DNA of 63,190 bases from Burkholderiales bacterium (GCA_020354665.1 CP070653.1:2199716-2262905); one strand, 5' to 3'; shown: positions 16,356 to 29,870, counted from the first letter of the stretch. Numbers and translations are program-made. Notes: generated by a model not told the origin, from the sequence alone.

Positions 16356-18926
16356 GTGAGCGCTCCGTCCAGGGATCCCGCCGAGATCGATCTCGCGAAA
16401 CTCGTCGCGGAGACCGACCTCGGCGGCCGCAACCCGAGCGGCTTCGCGCGCAAGTTCATGCTCGGCGTGGCGCTCGCGTGGTCGCTGTTCCAACTCTGGA
16501 TTGCCTCGCCGCTGCCGTTCGCGGTCGGCGTGGGCGTGTTCAACGATACCGAGTCGCGCTCGCTGCACCTGGCCTTCGCGCTGCTGCTGGCGTTCCTGGC
16601 CTATCCGGCCTTCAGCGGCTCCCCGCGCGAGCGCATCCCGGTCATCGACTGGGTGCTCGCGATCGCAGCCGCCTTCTGCGGCGGCTACCTGATGTTCTTC
16701 TACGCCCCGCTGTCCACGCGACCCGGCTCACCGATCACGCAGGACCTCGTCGTCGCGGTGGCCGGCCTGGTGCTGCTGCTCGAGGCGGCGCGGCGTGCGC
16801 TCGGCCTGCCGATGGTGATCCTCGCGCTCGCGTTCATCGGCTACATCTTCGGCGGTGCGTACATGCCGGAGATGATCGCGCACAAGGGCGCGTCGCTGGG
16901 CAAGGCGATGTCGCACCTGTGGCTCACGACCGAGGGTGTGTTCGGCGTCGCGCTCGGCGTTTCGTCGGGTTTCATCTTCCTGTTCGTGTTGTTCGGCGCG
17001 CTGCTCGAGACCGCCGGCGCGGGCAACTACTTCATCAAGAGCGCGATCTCGCTGCTCGGCCACCTGCGCGGCGGTCCGGCCAAGGCGGCGGTCGTCGCGT
17101 CGGCCGCCACCGGCCTGATCTCCGGGTCGTCGATCGCCAACGTGGTGACCACCGGCACCTTCACGATCCCGCTGATGAAACGCGTGGGCTACCGCCCCGA
17201 CAAGGCCGCAGCGGTCGAGGTCGCTGCGTCGGTGGACGGTCAGATCATGCCGCCGGTGATGGGCGCGGCGGCGTTCCTGATGGTCGAGTACGTCGGCATC
17301 CCCTACACGCAGGTGCTCAAGCACGCGATCCTGCCGGCGCTGATCTCGTACATCGCGCTCTTCTACATCGTCCACCTCGAGGCGATGAAGGCCGACATCC
17401 GCGGCATTCCGCGCGCGCTCGGCGCCACCACCGGTGCCGCGCGGCTTCGGTCGTTTGCGATGACCGTGAGCGGCTTCGTCGTACTCGCCGGCGCGGTGTA
17501 CTGGGGGCTCGGCTGGATCAAGGACGTTGCCGGCGCCGCCGCGCGGCCGATCATCGGCGTGGGCATCGCGGCAGCCTACGTGGCGCTGATCCGATTCGGC
17601 GCGCGCTACCCCGAACTCACCCTCGACGACCCGAACCGGCCGATGGAGACACTGCCCGACGCCGCGCCGACGCTGAAGTCCGGGCTGCATTTCCTGCTGC
17701 CGGTCGTCGTGCTGATCTGGAATCTGATGGTCGAGGAGATGTCGCCCGCGCTGTCAGCGTTCTGGGCGACCGTGTTCCTGATGGCGATCCTCGTCACGCA
17801 GCGGCCGCTGTTCGCGTTCTTCCGCGGCCAGGCGACGGCCGGCAGCTTCGGACGCGGACTGGCCGACCTGTTCAGAGGCCTGGTCGCGGGTGCGCGCAAC
17901 ATGATCGGCATCGGCATCGCGACCGCGGCGGCCGGCATCATCGTCGGCACCGTCACGCTGACCGGCATCGGCCTGGTGATGACCGAGTTCGTCGAGGTGA
18001 TCTCTGGCGGCAACCTGATGGTGATGCTCGTGATGGTCGCGGTGATCTGCCTGATCCTCGGCATGGGGCTGCCGACGACCGCGAACTACATCGTCGTCTC
18101 GACACTGATGGCGCCGGTGGTGGTCGAACTCGGCTCGCAGAGCGGGCTGCTGGTGCCGCTGATCGCGGTGCACATGTTCGTCTTCTACTTCGGCCTGATG
18201 GCCGACGTGACGCCGCCGGTGGGTCTGGCGTCGTACGCGGCGGCCGGCATCGCGCGCACCGATCCGATCCGCACCGGCGTCACCGCGTTCGGCTACAGCA
18301 TCCGCACGGCGATCCTGCCGTTCATGTTCATCTTCAACACGCAGCTGCTGCTGATCGGCATCGACACGTGGTGGCATCTGGCGCTCACGGTGGCCAGCGC
18401 GATCGTCGCCAACCTGATGTTCGCCGCGGCAACGCAGGGCTGGTTCGTCACGCGCAGTCGCTGGTTCGAATCGGTCGCACTGCTGCTCGTGACCTTCACG
18501 CTGTTTCGGCCCGGCTTCTGGTGGGACATGATCTACCCGCCGTTCCGCGATGCACCGGCGACACAGCTGCTCGAGATCGCCGACAGCGCGCCCGCCGACG
18601 CGCGCCAGCGCCTGTGGATCGAGGGCCAGACGATCGAGGGCAACGACGTGTCCAAGGGGGTGCTGCTGCCGCTCGGCGAACCGGCCCCGGCGCGAGAGCG
18701 CCTCGCCAAGGCTGGCCTGCGCGTGATTCCGCAGGGTGACGTGCTGCAAGTCATGCAGGTGCAGTTCGGCAGCCGCGCCGAGAAGCTCGGCATCGAGACT
18801 GGCTTCCAGATCACGAAGGTCGAGCGGCCGGCCGATCGGCCGCCCAAGGAGTGGATGTTCATCCCCGCGCTGGCCCTCCTCGGTCTGGTCGGTTGGGTCC
18901 AGCGCCGCCGCGCAGCTCGTGGCTGA
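16356..18926 (+). CDS. TRAP transporter fused permease (small + large subunit, with C-terminal DUF3394-like part)
   Basis: An 856-residue inner-membrane protein starting with GTG at 16356, preceded by GGAG. About residues 25-200 hold the small-subunit (DctQ-like) helices, followed by the large DctM-like domain; conserved stretches include SGSSIANVVTTGTFTIPLMK, ASVDGQIMPPVMGAAAFLMV and LGMGLPTTANYIVVSTLM. After the transmembrane core (from about 730) comes a soluble PDZ-like part (FGSRAEKLGIETGFQITKVE) and a last helix, as in DUF3394-containing TRAP permeases. It uses the ion gradient to import the ligand bound by the preceding TAXI protein. The racemase-like gene overlaps its stop codon. Confidence 0.93.
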   Translation: MSAPSRDPAEIDLAKLVAETDLGGRNPSGFARKFMLGVALAWSLFQLWIASPLPFAVGVGVFNDTESRSLHLAFALLLAFLAYPAFSGSPRERIPVIDWVLAIAAAFCGGYLMFFYAPLSTRPGSPITQDLVVAVAGLVLLLEAARRALGLPMVILALAFIGYIFGGAYMPEMIAHKGASLGKAMSHLWLTTEGVFGVALGVSSGFIFLFVLFGALLETAGAGNYFIKSAISLLGHLRGGPAKAAVVASAATGLISGSSIANVVTTGTFTIPLMKRVGYRPDKAAAVEVAASVDGQIMPPVMGAAAFLMVEYVGIPYTQVLKHAILPALISYIALFYIVHLEAMKADIRGIPRALGATTGAARLRSFAMTVSGFVVLAGAVYWGLGWIKDVAGAAARPIIGVGIAAAYVALIRFGARYPELTLDDPNRPMETLPDAAPTLKSGLHFLLPVVVLIWNLMVEEMSPALSAFWATVFLMAILVTQRPLFAFFRGQATAGSFGRGLADLFRGLVAGARNMIGIGIATAAAGIIVGTVTLTGIGLVMTEFVEVISGGNLMVMLVMVAVICLILGMGLPTTANYIVVSTLMAPVVVELGSQSGLLVPLIAVHMFVFYFGLMADVTPPVGLASYAAAGIARTDPIRTGVTAFGYSIRTAILPFMFIFNTQLLLIGIDTWWHLALTVASAIVANLMFAAATQGWFVTRSRWFESVALLLVTFTLFRPGFWWDMIYPPFRDAPATQLLEIADSAPADARQRLWIEGQTIEGNDVSKGVLLPLGEPAPARERLAKAGLRVIPQGDVLQVMQVQFGSRAEKLGIETGFQITKVERPADRPPKEWMFIPALALLGLVGWVQRRRAARG

Positions 18927-19584
18927 CGTGCCTCGCATCGCACTGATTCACGCGTTGTCGCATTCGATCGCGCCGATCAACGACGCGATCGTGCGCGCCT
19001 GGCCGCAGGCGCGCTGCATGAACCTGCTCGACGACAGCCTGTCGGCCGATCTCGCCGCTGCGCCGCACGGGCTCGACGATGCGATGACGCAGCGCTTCTT
19101 CGCGCTCGCCGACTACGCGGTGTCCACCGGTGTCCACGGCATCCTGTTCACCTGTTCGGCGTTCGGTCCGTGCATCGACGCGGTGAAGCGCCGCCACGCG
19201 GGCCTGCCGGTGCTCAAGCCGAACGAGGCGATGATCGACGACGCCGTGGCGTTGGCTGCAGCGCAATCGGCCACGCTCGGGCTGGTCGCGTCGTTCGCGC
19301 CGACGTTGCAGTCGATGCCCTCCGAGTTTCCCGCGCACGTGTCGCTCGAAGTCGCGCTGGCGGAGGGTGCTCTCGAGGCGCTGAATCGGGGCGATACGGC
19401 ACGCCACGACGCGCTCGTTGCCGAGGCAGCGGCTCGCCTCGTCGATGGCGGTTGCCGCGTCATCGCGCTCGCGCAGTTCAGCCTGGCACGCGCGCGCGGC
19501 GTGGTCGAGAGCCGTTGCCGCGTGCCCGTGCTGACCACGCCCGACAGCGCGGTACGTGCGCTTCGCGCGCGGTTGGCCAGTTGA
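18919..19584 (+). CDS. Asp/Glu/hydantoin racemase-superfamily protein with one catalytic cysteine missing
   Basis: About 221 residues. The start is either GTG 18919, overlapping the permease stop by 8 bases, or GTG 18928; both give the same fold. The first active-site cysteine is present (Cys79 in GILFTCSAFGPC). The second, normally in an LGC motif late in the protein, seems replaced: the aligned stretch reads VIALAQFSLA (about 181-190), although a cysteine stands a few residues earlier (Cys179). True two-base racemases need both, so this may be a decarboxylase- or isomerase-like member. Translational overlap with the TRAP permease ties it to the transported compound. Confidence 0.75.
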   Translation: MADVPRIALIHALSHSIAPINDAIVRAWPQARCMNLLDDSLSADLAAAPHGLDDAMTQRFFALADYAVSTGVHGILFTCSAFGPCIDAVKRRHAGLPVLKPNEAMIDDAVALAAAQSATLGLVASFAPTLQSMPSEFPAHVSLEVALAEGALEALNRGDTARHDALVAEAAARLVDGGCRVIALAQFSLARARGVVESRCRVPVLTTPDSAVRALRARLAS

Positions 19585-19599
19585 ACGGCGGGTGTCGGC

Positions 19600-19605
19600 T
19601 ACACT
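19600..19605 (+). promoter_or_regulatory. candidate -10 element of the glycine riboswitch/gcv promoter
   Basis: TACACT lies 6-7 bases before the expected riboswitch start near 19611-19612, which is the right distance for a transcription start. No good -35 hexamer was found at normal spacing. Confidence 0.35.
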
Positions 19606-19610
19606 GCGAT

Positions 19611-19825
19611 CGTCAGGAGAGAGCGCCGATGCGTCGGCGCCGCCGAAGGCGCAGGGTGCGCACCCCGAACGCGCAGGCAAAGAGGACTGGCAGACGCTTC
19701 CGCGAGGAAGCGATCCTCACTGGAGAGAGGCCACGCCCAGCGGCGTGGCCCACCGAAGGGGCAAGCGGCTCACCGGGTTATCCCGGGGCCGCCAATCTCT
19801 CAGGTAAAGCGGACAGCGGGGGCTT
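19611..19825 (+). ncRNA. tandem glycine riboswitch upstream of gcvTHP
   Basis: Two glycine aptamers stand in a row before gcvT. The first (about 19611-19706) begins TCAGGAGAGAGC and has the CCGAAGG core and the AGGCAAAGAGGACTGGCAG tail. The second (about 19720-19825) begins ACTGGAGAGAGG, again has CACCGAAGGGGCAAGCGG, and ends AATCTCTCAGGTAAAGCGG then ACAGCGGGGGC. These are the consensus parts of the tandem gcvT riboswitch, which binds glycine cooperatively and turns on the glycine cleavage genes. About 50 bases separate it from the gcvT ATG, so control may act on translation or on termination in that interval. Confidence 0.95.
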
Positions 19826-19875
19826 GAGTTTCACGCGATGGCGTGGATGATAAAAGAAGCCCCGGGAGATGCACC

Positions 19876-21006
19876 ATGTCCGCTGAATCGCTGCTCAAGA
19901 CTCCGCTGCACGCGCTGCACATCGAGCTCGGCGCGAGGATGACGCCGTTCGCCGGCTACGAGATGCCGGTCAATTACCCGGGCGGCATCATCGCCGAGCA
20001 CCGCCATTGCCGTGAAGGCGCCGTGCTGTTCGACGTCTCGCACATGGGTCAGGTCCGTCTCACCGGCGACGATGCGGGCGCCGCGCTCGAGACGCTCGTG
20101 CCGATGGATATCGTCGACCTCGCGGAGGGCCGGCAGCGCTACGCGCTCTTCACCAATGCCCAGGGCGGCATTCTCGACGACCTGATGGTGACACGTCGTG
20201 CCAGCGCCGATGGCGGCGACTTGCTGCTGATCGTCAACGCTGCGTGCAAGGCGGCCGACATCCAGCACCTGATCACCGGTATCGGACATCGCTGCACGGT
20301 GCAGCCGCTGCCCGACCGCGCGTTGCTTGCGCTGCAGGGTCCGCAGGCCGCCGAGGCGCTGGCTCGACTGAACCCGCAGACGGGAGAGCTCACGTTCATG
20401 ACCGGCCGGAGCTTCGAGATCGCCGGCGCATCCTGCTTCGTGACACGCTCTGGCTATACCGGCGAAGACGGTTTCGAGATCTCGGTGGCATCCGAGCAGG
20501 CCGAGGGCTTGGCGCGTCGTCTGCTCAACTTGCCCGGCGTCAAGCCCGCCGGGCTCGGCGCGCGTGACACGCTGCGCCTCGAGGCCGGCCTGTGCCTGTA
20601 CGGCCACGACATCGACGCCCAGACCACCCCGGTCGAAGCCGGCCTGCTGTGGGCGATCCAGAAGGTGCGGCGACCGGGCGGCGCGCGCGAGGGACGCTAT
20701 CCCGGTGCCAGCGTGATCGAGGGGCAACTCGCGACCGGCCCGACCAGCAAGCGTGTCGGGCTGCTCGGGCTCGAGCAAGTACCGGTGCGCGAAGGCGCGA
20801 AGATCTTCGACGGTCAGGGACACCAGTTGGGGCACGTGACCAGCGGAACGCTGGGACCGACGGTGGGCAAGCCGATCGCGATGGCCTACCTCGCCGCCAA
20901 CCATGCGATCGTCGGCCATGAGGTCTATGCCGAAGTGCGATTGAAGCGTCAGCCGATGCGCGTCGCCCCGATGCCGTTCAGCCCGCACCGCTATCACCGC
21001 GGCTGA
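19876..21006 (+). CDS. gcvT: glycine cleavage system T protein (aminomethyltransferase)
   Basis: A 376-residue enzyme that takes the aminomethyl group from the lipoyl arm of GcvH, releases ammonia and makes 5,10-methylene-tetrahydrofolate. Typical stretches are FAGYEMPVNYPGGIIAEH, VLFDVSHMGQVRLTG, CFVTRSGYTGEDGFEI and GLGARDTLRLEAGLCLYGHD. The ATG at 19876 is preceded by GGGAGA; the frame is open from 19843, but that part lies just after the riboswitch and is not family-like. It is the first gene of gcvT-gcvH-gcvP and is under the glycine riboswitch. Confidence 0.97.
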   Translation: MSAESLLKTPLHALHIELGARMTPFAGYEMPVNYPGGIIAEHRHCREGAVLFDVSHMGQVRLTGDDAGAALETLVPMDIVDLAEGRQRYALFTNAQGGILDDLMVTRRASADGGDLLLIVNAACKAADIQHLITGIGHRCTVQPLPDRALLALQGPQAAEALARLNPQTGELTFMTGRSFEIAGASCFVTRSGYTGEDGFEISVASEQAEGLARRLLNLPGVKPAGLGARDTLRLEAGLCLYGHDIDAQTTPVEAGLLWAIQKVRRPGGAREGRYPGASVIEGQLATGPTSKRVGLLGLEQVPVREGAKIFDGQGHQLGHVTSGTLGPTVGKPIAMAYLAANHAIVGHEVYAEVRLKRQPMRVAPMPFSPHRYHRG

Positions 21007-21058
21007 TCCGACAACCGCACCGTAACGAGCGAACGTACCACCCCAGAGGAGCGCACCG

Positions 21059-21433
21059 ATGACGACCATGTTCACCCCCGACCACGAGTGGATCAACATC
21101 GAGGACCACGAAGCCGCCACGGTCGGCATCACATTGCATGCCCAGGATGCGCTCGGCGACATCGTCTTCGTCGATCTGCCCGAGGTCGGCCGAACGTTCA
21201 AGAAGGGCGAGGTGGCCGGCGTGGTCGAGTCGGTCAAGGCCGCTGCCGATGTCTACATGCCGGTGGGCGGTGAAATCGTCGAAGTCAACGAGTCGTTGCG
21301 CAAGGACCCGTCGCTGGCCAACAAGGATCCGATGGGCGAAGGCTGGTTCTTCAAGGTTCACGTGACCGACATGGCCGAGTTCGACCAGCTGATGGATCCG
21401 CCCGCCTACGACGCGCTGCTGAAGAAGGCCTGA
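21059..21433 (+). CDS. gcvH: glycine cleavage system H protein
   Basis: A 124-residue lipoyl carrier that shuttles the aminomethyl intermediate between the P, T and L proteins. The lipoylated lysine is Lys60 in [13 protein letters not shown]. The start [12 protein letters not shown] is typical, with AGAGGAG upstream. It lies 52 bp after gcvT and about 97 bp before gcvP in the riboswitch-controlled unit. Confidence 0.97.
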   Translation: MTTMFTPDHEWINIEDHEAATVGITLHAQDALGDIVFVDLPEVGRTFKKGEVAGVVESVKAAADVYMPVGGEIVEVNESLRKDPSLANKDPMGEGWFFKVHVTDMAEFDQLMDPPAYDALLKKA

Positions 21434-21530
21434 GGCGCCACAACCGCGCCACGCAGCCCGCTTGCATTTCGCCCGCCGCTATCCGATTACGAACCATCGC
21501 GGATCCTCGTCCGTCCGCCACGAGAATGCC

Positions 21531-24527
<2,997 letters not shown>

Positions 24528-25086
24528 GGCCAGCTCGCAGCGCCATGCGTGCGGAAACGTACGGCCGGTCGAGTGTTTTCAGCCGATGGTGTCGGTCTAG
24601 TCGCTGCGGTACCCGCTCCGGCCTTGGCGGGGGGGTGACGGCGACGCCTGCGTACTCCGGCCCACTCTCGCGGGCCACCGTCCGGGCAATGCGAAAGAAC
24701 GCGGCATCACCACCGCCGTGCCTCGCCCACGATCAGGCGACCGCGAATGGGGCCTTCGTCCCCAGTCCACACCGTCACCCCCCAGCACCGTCATTGGTCC
24801 GCGTCGCCGCACGCCAGCGCGGCGGCGTGGAAGGCGGTCCGGGCGCGCGGGCGCAGGCCCCATTTGCGGTCGCCCCCGCGGTGCCACGTAGCCGCGGTGA
24901 TGACGAGGAGTGCTTCGAAGGACAGCGCTCGTCGCCCGCGAGCGTGAGCCGGAGAACGAGCACCCGGACCGCCTTGCGTGCTCGATTCGTCGCATGCTTT
25001 CTTGATCTGAGCAAACAGGCGGCGGCCATGACCGCGCGACATCCGAGCCTGACATTCCCTCGATTGGCGACCGCGCACCGCACCCC
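24528..25086. other. 559-bp gap without a convincing gene; contains a long inverted repeat
   Basis: All six frames give only low-complexity, arginine- and proline-rich translations, so no gene is called. One notable structure is a 17-of-18 inverted repeat, 24737-24754 against 24856-24873 (GCGACCGCGAATGGGGCC type), about 100 bases apart, with weaker complementarity continuing inward. It may be a remnant of a repetitive or mobile element, or a folded RNA. No transposase is present. Confidence 0.5.
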
Positions 25087-26133
25087 ATGAAGGAACAATT
25101 CGCCAGCGACAACGGCGCCGGCATCTGCCCGGCGGCGTTGAGGTGGTTGATCGAGGCCAACGGATCGGGCCACGAGCCCGGCTACGGCGACGACCGCTGG
25201 ACACAGCGCGCAAGCGACATGATCCGCGCGCTGTTCCAGACTGACTGCGACGTGTACTTCGTCTTCAACGGTACCGCCGCCAACTCGCTCGCGCTGGCGT
25301 CGCTGTGCCAGAGCTATCACTCGGTGATCTGCACGCCGGTCGCGCACGTCGAAACCGACGAGTGCGGCGGGCCTGAGTTCTTCAGCAACGGCTCCAAGCT
25401 GCTCGTCACCGAAGCCGACAGTGCGGCCGGCCGCCTCGGCAAGCTCACGCCCGATGCCATCGAGCAGCTGGTGACCAAGCGCAGTGACATCCACTATCCC
25501 AAGCCGAAGGTCGTGTCGATCACGCAAGCGACCGAGCTGGGCACCGTTTACTCGGTCGAGGACCTGCGCGCGATCGCCGCGATCGCCAAGCGACGCCACC
25601 TGAGGCTGCACATGGACGGCGCGCGCTTTGCCAACGCCGTGGCCTATCTCGGCTGCCACCCGAGCGAGATCACCTGGCGAGCCGGCATCGACGTGCTGTG
25701 CTTTGGCGGCACCAAGAACGGCTTGCCGGTGGGCGACGCCGTGGTGTTCTTCGACCGCGCGCTGTCGGAGGACTTCGCCTACCGCGTCAAGCAGGCGGGC
25801 CAGCTGGCATCGAAGATGCGGTTCATCGCGGCGCCGTGGGTCGGCCTGCTCGAGAACGACGTCTGGCTGGCCAATGCGCGTCACGCCAATGCGATGGCGC
25901 AACGGCTGTACGCTGCGCTTGCCGACGTTCCGGGCGTGAGCGTGCTGCACCCGGCGCAGGCCAACTCGGTGTTCGCGACGATCTCGCCGCAGGCCGCGGC
26001 GGCGATGCGCACGGCGGGCTGGCGCTTCTACCAGTTCATCGGCAGCGGCGGCTGCCGGTTCATGTGCGCGTGGGACACCACACCCGAGGCGGTCGATGCG
26101 CTCGCCGCCGACCTGCGCGCGGTAGCGGCCTGA
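25087..26133 (+). CDS. ltaE: low-specificity L-threonine aldolase
   Basis: A 348-residue PLP enzyme that splits L-threonine or allo-threonine into glycine and acetaldehyde. Family features: FNGTAANSLAL, HMDGARFANAVA with the cofactor aspartate Asp177, and the PLP Lys210 in CFGGTKNGLPVGDAV. The length matches the Pseudomonas-type low-specificity enzymes. It lies between gcvP and the serine deaminase gene, so the three together link threonine, glycine and serine breakdown. No strong ribosome-binding site precedes the ATG. A related beta-eliminating lyase of other specificity cannot be excluded. Confidence 0.88.
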   Translation: MKEQFASDNGAGICPAALRWLIEANGSGHEPGYGDDRWTQRASDMIRALFQTDCDVYFVFNGTAANSLALASLCQSYHSVICTPVAHVETDECGGPEFFSNGSKLLVTEADSAAGRLGKLTPDAIEQLVTKRSDIHYPKPKVVSITQATELGTVYSVEDLRAIAAIAKRRHLRLHMDGARFANAVAYLGCHPSEITWRAGIDVLCFGGTKNGLPVGDAVVFFDRALSEDFAYRVKQAGQLASKMRFIAAPWVGLLENDVWLANARHANAMAQRLYAALADVPGVSVLHPAQANSVFATISPQAAAAMRTAGWRFYQFIGSGGCRFMCAWDTTPEAVDALAADLRAVAA

Positions 26134-26160
26134 TCGCCGCGCCGACTGCACCCCATCGCC

Positions 26161-27552
<1,392 letters not shown>

Positions 27553-27656
27553 TCGTCGGCGGGCGGGGCTCATCGCGGGATCGCCCGTCCGGCTCGGTAT
27601 TGGCCGCGCGTGATCAACAGGCGTACGGCGACGGGGACATCCGGGAATGCGCCCGT

Positions 27657-27680
27657 GTTAACGTTTCATTAATTTGTTAA
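27657..27680 (+). promoter_or_regulatory. PmrA-like TTAA direct repeat at the response regulator promoter
   Basis: GTTAA (27657-27661), six bases, then ATTAA (27668-27672) form an xTTAA-N6-xTTAA repeat with 11-bp period, the form bound by PmrA/QseB-type response regulators. A third GTTAA lies off phase at 27676-27680. The box ends only about 18 bases before the ATG, so autoregulation with a very short or absent leader is possible. Confidence 0.55.
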
Positions 27681-27690
27681 GCTTCGGCGC

Positions 27691-28368
27691 ATGAAGGTGC
27701 TGCTCGCCGAAGACGATCCGATCCTGGCCGATGGGCTGTCCGCCCAGCTGCGTCGTGCCGGCTACGAAGTCGAGCACGCCGACAACGGCGCGGTCGCCGA
27801 GTACCTGCTGCTCAAGCAGCACTTCGACCTCGCGATCCTGGACCTCGGCCTGCCGATGGTCGACGGCCTGACCGTGCTCAGGCGTGTGCGCAGCGCCAAG
27901 CCCGACTTGCCGCTGCTCGTGCTGACGGCGCTCGACGGCCTGGACCATCGCGTCGCCGGGTTGAACGCGGGCGCCGACGACTACCTGACCAAGCCGTTCG
28001 ACTTCCCGGAACTCGAGGCCCGCATGCGCGCGCTGCTGCGACGGTCGCGGCCGGCGAGCGATGCAACCCACCTGCAACTTGGCAACCTGAAGCTCGACCG
28101 CGAGGCGCGACGCGCAACGGTCCGGGGCGAGGCGCTCGACCTGAGCCCGCGCGAGTGGCTGTTGCTCGAGTTGCTGCTGACGCACCGCGACAAGGTCGCA
28201 ACCAAAGAGCAGATCGCCCAGGCGTGGGGAACCGACCGCAGCGAGTCGGGCGGCCCTGGATCGACCGAGGTCTACATTCACCGGCTGCGCCGCAAGATCG
28301 AGGACTCGGGGCTGGTCATCCGTACGGTGCGCGGACTGGGGTACCTGCTCGAGACAGAGGCCGGCTGA
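27691..28368 (+). CDS. OmpR-family response regulator (TctD/QseB-like)
   Basis: A 225-residue two-domain regulator. The receiver domain has the acidic pocket AEDDP and the phospho-acceptor Asp51 in LAILDLGLP, followed by the conserved TKPFDFPEL lysine loop. The C-terminal winged helix (from about 125) includes LSPREWLLLELLLTHRDKV and TEVYIHRLRRKIE. The paired sensor kinase follows 6 bp after its stop. The TTAA repeats in its own promoter and before the sugar ABC genes make it the likely regulator of both (inference). Confidence 0.92.
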   Translation: MKVLLAEDDPILADGLSAQLRRAGYEVEHADNGAVAEYLLLKQHFDLAILDLGLPMVDGLTVLRRVRSAKPDLPLLVLTALDGLDHRVAGLNAGADDYLTKPFDFPELEARMRALLRRSRPASDATHLQLGNLKLDREARRATVRGEALDLSPREWLLLELLLTHRDKVATKEQIAQAWGTDRSESGGPGSTEVYIHRLRRKIEDSGLVIRTVRGLGYLLETEAG

Positions 28369-28374
28369 GCGCCC

Positions 28375-29856
28375 ATGCGCGCAGGCACCCTCATTCGGCG
28401 TGTCGTCGGTGCCCTGCCGGGAACGCGCTCGCTGCGTCGCCAGCTGTTGCTGTGGCTGCTGCTGCCGCAGCTCGTGCTGTGGGCGGGTGCCGCGTACGTG
28501 AGCTACAACGTCGCAGCGCGGTACGCGAACCGCGCGATCGATGCCAGTCTCTCGCAGACGACGCGTTCACTCGCGCGACAGGTCAAGCCGCTGGGCAACG
28601 GCCTGTTCATCGACTTTCCGCGCGCGGCGCAGGACATCGTCGAGGCCGACCCGGACGACCGCGTCTACTACATGGTGAGCACGCCGCCGGGCCAGTTCAT
28701 CCTCGGCAACAACAAGCTGCCGCCGCCGCCGCCGATCGAGCAGCCGGCGCTGGGCCAGCCGTACTACTACGACGGCCGGATGGAACGCGTACCGGTGCGC
28801 GTGGCCGCGCTGTATCTCGCCTACGGCGATGCCGGCAGCCCGCCCCAGACGCTGCTGGTGCAGGTCGCGCGCAGTCGCGCCAGCCGCGACGTGCTCGCAC
28901 AGTCGATCCTGCGCGACATCGCGCTGCCGCTGTCGGGGCTGATCGTGCTGATGACGATGATCGTGTGGGCGGGCATCCGCGCCGGCCTGGCGCCGCTCGG
29001 GCGCATGCGGCAGGTCGTCGAGCAGCGGCGTCCGAGCGACCTGGCACCGCTGCAGATCGACGACGCACCCACCGAACTGCAGTCGCTCGCCCGCGCGCTG
29101 AACGAGCTGCTCGGGGCGGTGCGGCGCAACGTCGGCGCGCAGAAGCGCTTCATCGGCGACGCCGCGCACCAGCTGCGTACGCCTTTGGCCGGCCTGAAGA
29201 GCCAGACCGAACTGGCGCTCGCGACGCTCGCCGACCCGAATGCGCTCGCCGACGAACGCGAGCGCCAGGCGCTGGCGACGCGGCTCGAGCGGGTGCATGA
29301 AAGCGCGACGCGCAGCGCGCACCTCGTCAACCAGTTGCTGACACTCGCGCGGGCCGAGCCCGAGTCGATGGGGCTCGGCACGCAGACGCAAGTCGACCTG
29401 CATGCGCTGGCGCGCGACGTCACCGTGGAACTGGTGCCGCGCGCGTTGCAGGCGGGCGTTGACCTTGGCTTCGACGACGAAGCTGGCGATCCCGGCGCCG
29501 CCGCGCCGGTGCTCGTCGGCGGCAATGCCGCGCTGCTACGCGAGGTGCTCGTCAACCTCGTCGACAACGCGATCCGCTATGCCGGCCCCGGCGCGGTGGT
29601 GACCGTGCGTGCAATGAACGCAGCCGACACGGCGATCGTCGAAGTCGAAGACAACGGCCCGGGCATCCCGGCGGCCGATCGCGAGCGCGTGTTCGAGCGT
29701 TTCGTCCGCGGGACCAACGAAGGCGGCGGATGTGGGCTCGGACTGGCCATCGTCAAGGAAATCGTCGAGCGGCATGGCGGGACCGTCGAGCTGCAAGCCC
29801 GCACGCCGCGTGGGCTGTGCGCCCGGGCCGCACTGCCGCGCACGACGCTGCCTTAA
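28375..29856 (+). CDS. sensor histidine kinase (TctE/GtrS-like)
   Basis: A 493-residue inner-membrane kinase. TM1 is about residues 23-46, a periplasmic sensor domain of the 2CSK_N type spans about 48-180 (NRAIDASLSQTTRSLARQV region, VYYMVSTPPGQFILG), and TM2 is about 183-203. Then come a HAMP-like linker, the phospho-acceptor His265 in GDAAHQLRTPLAGLKSQ, and the ATPase boxes DNAIRYAGPGAVVTV, EDNGPGIP and GCGLGLAIVKEIVERHGG. The adjoining sugar importer resembles the Pseudomonas arrangement in which GtrS/GltR controls the gts glucose importer. The ligand is not readable from sequence. Confidence 0.92.
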   Translation: MRAGTLIRRVVGALPGTRSLRRQLLLWLLLPQLVLWAGAAYVSYNVAARYANRAIDASLSQTTRSLARQVKPLGNGLFIDFPRAAQDIVEADPDDRVYYMVSTPPGQFILGNNKLPPPPPIEQPALGQPYYYDGRMERVPVRVAALYLAYGDAGSPPQTLLVQVARSRASRDVLAQSILRDIALPLSGLIVLMTMIVWAGIRAGLAPLGRMRQVVEQRRPSDLAPLQIDDAPTELQSLARALNELLGAVRRNVGAQKRFIGDAAHQLRTPLAGLKSQTELALATLADPNALADERERQALATRLERVHESATRSAHLVNQLLTLARAEPESMGLGTQTQVDLHALARDVTVELVPRALQAGVDLGFDDEAGDPGAAAPVLVGGNAALLREVLVNLVDNAIRYAGPGAVVTVRAMNAADTAIVEVEDNGPGIPAADRERVFERFVRGTNEGGGCGLGLAIVKEIVERHGGTVELQARTPRGLCARAALPRTTLP

Positions 29857-29870
29857 CGACGGCGATTCGG

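Noticed and set aside
24597-25160. 187-codon minus-strand frame in the gcvP-ltaE gap
   Set aside because: Low-complexity arginine/proline translation, runs into the ltaE coding region, no recognisable family.
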